A stretch of 64,000 nt of DNA from Nemertoderma westbladi (taxonomy: Eukaryota; Xenacoelomorpha; Nemertodermatida; Nemertodermatidae), in NCBI GenBank assembly GCA_032718475.1, contig JAUCBJ010000419.1, positions 1 to 64,000 of the forward strand. Direction: 5' to 3'. Below the pieces are notes generated by a model. It worked only from the letters and a program-made list of their open reading frames with translations. It was not told where the DNA came from and made no database searches. The position numbers were made by a program, and so were the translations under genes. Below are positions 60,103-64,000 of this stretch, piece by piece (within the stretch, counting starts at the first letter, position 1; each line of letters starts with the position of its first letter).

Positions 60103-60342
60103 CTATTCAGAAAAAAGTAGGACTTTAACAACAAAAACGGCTGTTGCGATAAATATAACACCGGATAATGCTAGTGGGATAAACAGGCCCCAGTAGCTGT
60201 TAGGGAAGAAGCATAAAATGTGAAGAGTTTCGGGTAGAGGAATCAACGGAAGTAAAATAATCCATAAAGTGTAGTAGGAAAATGTGATAAAGGAAACCGC
60301 AAACAAAAAGTTACCAAGTAAATGATCATAACCGAGAATCAT
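60103..60342 (-). CDS. DPM2: Dolichol-phosphate mannosyltransferase regulatory subunit 2
   Basis: A single exon of 79 residues, close to the family's usual 80-85. It has two membrane segments (FLFAVSFITFSYYTLWIILL and LIPLALSGVIFIATAVFVVK) separated by the lumenal/cytosolic loop with PLPETLHILCFFPNSYWG, and the family signature of YYT.W.I.LP after the first helix. DPM2 stabilises the catalytic subunit DPM1 and the anchor DPM3 in the ER membrane, giving dolichol-phosphate mannose for N-glycosylation and GPI synthesis. The start is the only ATG before the first helix. The usual basic C-terminal tail is missing: the protein stops at LLFSE. The TALPID3 start codon lies 95 bp downstream on the same strand. 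Confidence 0.88.
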   Translation of the reverse strand: MILGYDHLLGNFLFAVSFITFSYYTLWIILLPLIPLPETLHILCFFPNSYWGLFIPLALSGVIFIATAVFVVKVLLFSE

Positions 60343-60552
60343 TACGCCTCATCGACATATCATATACAATATCTGAATATAGACTGATAATCCAATAGGC
60401 CTATATAACAGTAAAGGACAGACTGACAGAAGGACAATACCGGTACCGGTACTACAAGTACTACTACTTCGATTGGTAAAGGTAAGGTATCTATCTGTAC
60501 GTCGCAAAAAGTATTTTCGGACAAAACCTATACATACTGTAATTGTTATCAT

Positions 60553-63500
60553 AGATAGATAGATTTATTTATACATTATGTAAAAACAATAACAAATACA
60601 CCAAACAATGTACCGGTATAAAAGGTATTGTCCAACATAACATATAGGATTACGCCTAAAGCTTTGCAGCTTATTTCCAAGGGGGTCCTTTATGTTACTT
60701 GGTTACAAATACAATATTACACTACGCTAACCTAAAACCAATATAAAACATTATTACACTATGTGTAAGTACATGTACAACTTTACCGAGAGCGTGACAA
60801 TGCCCGACTCAACGATAAATATGTAATGTACAGAACAATTTAATATAAAACGTAATTACAGTATAAATAGTAAATAATTAATAAACTAATAACTTACTGT
60901 AGGACTATTGTACCTATTTTTACATTGCTCACGGAGGTGAGATTTAACTGCAGATTTAAAAGAATGTTGAAAATCTAGGTTTTTAATTTCATTAGGCAGA
61001 GCGTTCCAATTTTTAATACCGTTAAAAAAGAAAGTATCAGATTCAAAGGATTTACAATTCGGGAGGTAGAAGTTTGAAGCACTAGCTCTGGTACTGTAAG
61101 AGTGTGTATCGCGTACTCTGTTGAATTTTTGTTTTAGGTAATTGGGACATTTACCATTATACACTTTATGCACATGGTTAAGGCGTAGCTGCTTAACTCT
61201 ACTATCTAAGTTAAGTAGTCCAGATTCAGAAAAGTCATCTGGAGTTAGGTGGTGCCTAGGTTTGTAGTCTTTAATAAATCGTACTACTTTATTCTGAGTT
61301 ACTTGTAATTTACATTTAAGCTGTTTGGTTAAGCCTTCATACCAAGAAGAGCACGCATAGTCCATGTGACACTGTATTAAAGAAGAGCAAAGTAACTTGC
61401 GGGAGTCGGTGTTCAAACTATTTTTATTTCTGTATAGAAACCTAAGCCTACTGTTAACTTTCGAGAAAATATTTTTCACTGTGCTTTCTCCTGATAAGCA
61501 GTTATCCAATGTGGCGCCTAAATATTTAACTTCCTTTTTATTTTCAATCTTATGTCCATTACTAGTGACTTCAAACTTAGTTACCTTCTTTAACTTTCTT
61601 TTGGAACCAAACAAAATACTTTCAGTCTTACCGTAGTGAATGGATAGCTTATTATCAACCAACCACTCATTACAGGATTCTAGAACTGCACTTAACTTTT
61701 GGGAAATATGGATAGGATCTTTATGAGAGAAAATAAGAGCACTGTCGTCGGCATATAAAATGAATTTAAAATCGGGATCTATACTACTTATCATATCATT
61801 TACATAGCATACAAAAAGCAGAGGACCTAATTGCTACTAAACTAGGCTAAGCAACAAACCAAATTGTGGCCCTTTATTTAATTTTCCTTAGCTTCGTGGT
61901 TGCATTTCCTTTAGGAAATGCCTTTCTAGTAGTTAGTATTAATACTACCTTGCGGTACACCACAGGTAATCTCTTGTACAGTAGACTGCGATTTGCTAAT
62001 GACTACAGTTTGACCTCTGTCTGACAGGTAGGACTTGAACCAGTCTATAGAACCTACACCCATCAGGCCTAACTTACCAAGCAGAATTTCGTGATCTACA
62101 GTATCGAAAGCCTTTTGTACAGTAGGTCCAACATTACCATACCAGTATATAAACCCTTTGCGTTATTACATCTAATTGTATCAGTTAAGTTAATAAGGCA
62201 GGTGTCTGTAGAATATGATTTACGAAAACCGGACTGAAGTTCATAGATCAGATTTAGCCTTCTAAGATGTGCTTCCAGCTGTAGAAAAACAGAACGTTCT
62301 AGAATTTTAGATACAATACTTAAGATACTAACAGGTCTGTAATCACAGGGTTCTACTTTACTATTCTTTTTATACAGAGGAACAACCTTAGCTAATTTCA
62401 GTTCGTCTGTACTACATTATCTACGATAGAGTAATTAATAATAAAAGTAATAGGCACTTTAAGTACTTCAGCACCATCCTTAAGAAAACGGGCAGGTATT
62501 AGGTCTAGACCGGTACTTTTTGAGGCTGATAGGCTAAGTAGATTTTGAAAAACGAAATCCTCAGAAACGGGTTGTAAAAGTAACTTTTGTGAATTTTGTA
62601 ACTTTTCTAAATAAAAATTATTTAGAGTTTCGGACCCTATACTATATTTATTACTTGATAACGGTAACTTCTTAACTAAATTAGAGGCAACATTAGTAAA
62701 ATAATTATTAAATAAATTACTAACTAGAGTATGATCATGAATCAGCTCACCGTTATCTTGCAGAACAATACTCGATTTAGATTTAAGGTTTTTATAACCT
62801 AAAGATTTTAGGGTAGACCATAGACTTTTAGGATTATCTTTATTCTCACTTATTTTGTTGTACAAATAATACAGATTTAGCTTTTTTTATTTCCCGTTGG
62901 ACAAGGTTTCTATATTTGCAGTAATTATTATAATCAGCTAAAACACGGTATTTCCTAAATTTATAGAAATAGTTCTCTTTCTCTGATATTACTAAGAATA
63001 CCCGAGGTCATCCTGGGCTCAGTGCGTTGTTTAAGACTAATTTATTTAATTGGTGCTACAGTATTAAGTGCCTTTAGAAATATATCTTTAAAAACAGTGT
63101 ACGCAAGGTTAATGTCAGCGGCCTTAAAACAGGGTTCCCAGTCAGAATTAACTAACAAACTTAAAAAGCGTTCCTTGCTGTAATTTTTCATAGACCTAAC
63201 TGTTACTGTTTTATGATCCCCGAAAAAAGAATTTTGTGTCTTTCTTATGCAAAAATAACTATAAAATGATCGCTTAGACCTATTGGTAAAACCCTAGATT
63301 GAGAAATAATATCGGTATTATTACAAAGGATGTGATCTAGTAAAGTAGAAGTTTTACTGGTAATTCTGGTAGAATCTCGAATAATTTGTTTTAAACCAAC
63401 AAATTTAAAATACTTTGGTACTGCTTACAGATGGGGGATGCTTTGTGATGGTAACAGATATTAAAATCACCTAAGAAATATATTTCACAGTCTGACCTAA

Positions 63501-63990
63501 GATTATATAAAATTGTATTTTCAAAATTTTGTAAAAAATATGATTGTTTAGGGGGCCGATATAAAGTACCGATTAAAATAGGTTTAGTTTTAGGAAGTAA
63601 AAGTTCCACCAGTAAAACTTCGTCACAAGTCTCTAAATCTTCCCTACGATTAAAAGCTAAATCACATCGAATGTAAGTACAGACACCACCACCGTGTCTG
63701 TCCCTATCCTTACGTAAAACTACGTAATTATCAATATAAATTTCTCCATCAGAAACGCTATCATCGAGCCAAGTTTCAGAGATTGTTAAAACTGCTGGGT
63801 TGGATTTATTGATTAAAATACGAATTTCGGAAAGTTTGGGAAGCAGAGATCGTGCATTTAAATGCAAAAAATGCAGACTTTTTTTCTTAAAAAATTTAAA
63901 AGTTTCACTCTCAGCATCACTTGGAGTTTGCAGAGGCGATGTGAGGAAAGAATCGTCGGTTTCTGATTCTAAACAACTGAAATAGTATCA
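60553..63990 (-). mobile_element. CR1/L2-like non-LTR retrotransposon, degenerate, runs off the right edge
   Basis: Minus strand, in order: endonuclease (63867-63391: HLNARSLLPKLSEI, ISETWLDDSV, KDRDRHGGGVCTYIR, GTLYRPP, FLGDFNICY); linker (62865-62398: SLWSTLKSLGYKN, STGLDLIPARFLKDGAEV); RT core in broken frames ([46 protein letters not shown]); then 61794-60886 (YADDSALIFSHKDP, KEVKYLGATLD, NVLPNEIKNL-like end). Frameshifts and stops separate the parts, and the RT is interrupted by an insertion of about 115 bp. The 3' tail is a short TAGA repeat at about 60552-60566. Its 3' end lies about 210 bp upstream of the DPM2 start. Confidence 0.85.
61830..61948. mobile_element. Small insertion inside the LINE reverse transcriptase
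   Basis: On the minus strand the conserved run VPQGSI/LGPLLFVCYVNDM is split by about 115 bp of unrelated sequence holding a short palindrome (GCATTTCCTAAAGGAAATGC). It could be a MITE remnant; no clean target duplication could be defined. Confidence 0.55.
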
Positions 63991-64000
63991 TGAAAGGGAA

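Overview
This is eukaryotic, animal nuclear DNA. Genes have GT-AG introns, and the window is AT-rich and crowded with non-LTR retrotransposons, MITEs, tRNA-derived SINEs, fold-back elements and minisatellites. Five cellular genes could be assigned: a TTLL (tubulin-tyrosine-ligase-like) gene, a small probable mitochondrial protein gene, cytosolic aspartyl-tRNA synthetase (DARS1), a TALPID3/KIAA0586 centrosomal protein gene and DPM2. The gene set and transposon mix fit a marine invertebrate, possibly a non-vertebrate deuterostome, but the species cannot be fixed from the sequence.

Layout. 1-3.5 kb: decayed RTE-like LINE. 4.2-5.8 kb: broken Harbinger transposase and MITEs. 6.4-7.3 kb: a partial copy (exons 1-2 only) of the TTLL gene. 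8.5-12 kb: MITE and tandem/inverted repeats. 13.1-17.2 kb: TTLL gene (minus), with a fold-back element and minisatellites in its introns. 17.6-20.8 kb: two fold-back elements with amplified interiors, and a SINE. 21.6-22.0 kb: single-exon gene (plus). 23-26.4 kb: large inverted pair of minisatellite arrays. 28.8-47.3 kb: complete 11-exon DARS1 (minus), one intron of which is a 12.5-kb minisatellite. 47.7-54.1 kb: LINE/SINE fragments, a MITE and two simple arrays. 54.5-60.0 kb: TALPID3 (minus). 60.1-60.3 kb: DPM2 (minus), 95 bp upstream of TALPID3. 60.5-64 kb: degenerate CR1/L2-like LINE (minus).

The main observation is that four introns in two unrelated genes (DARS1 introns 2, 5 and 10; TTLL intron 4) begin with a minisatellite whose repeat unit is a copy of the exon-intron junction: the last 16-26 nt of the exon plus the first 13-20 nt of the intron, including the 5' splice site. 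In DARS1 exons 5 and 10 the exonic half encodes residues conserved across AspRS enzymes, so the gene is the likely source of the repeat. In DARS1 intron 5 the array reaches about 12.5 kb, i.e. several hundred consensus-like donor sites in tandem. In DARS1 exon 10 the unit is 39 bp (13 codons) and stays open, so use of any of about six donors would give in-frame protein variants. I know of no named class of element that fits this. A second theme is fold-back elements whose interiors or arms are themselves expanded tandem repeats.
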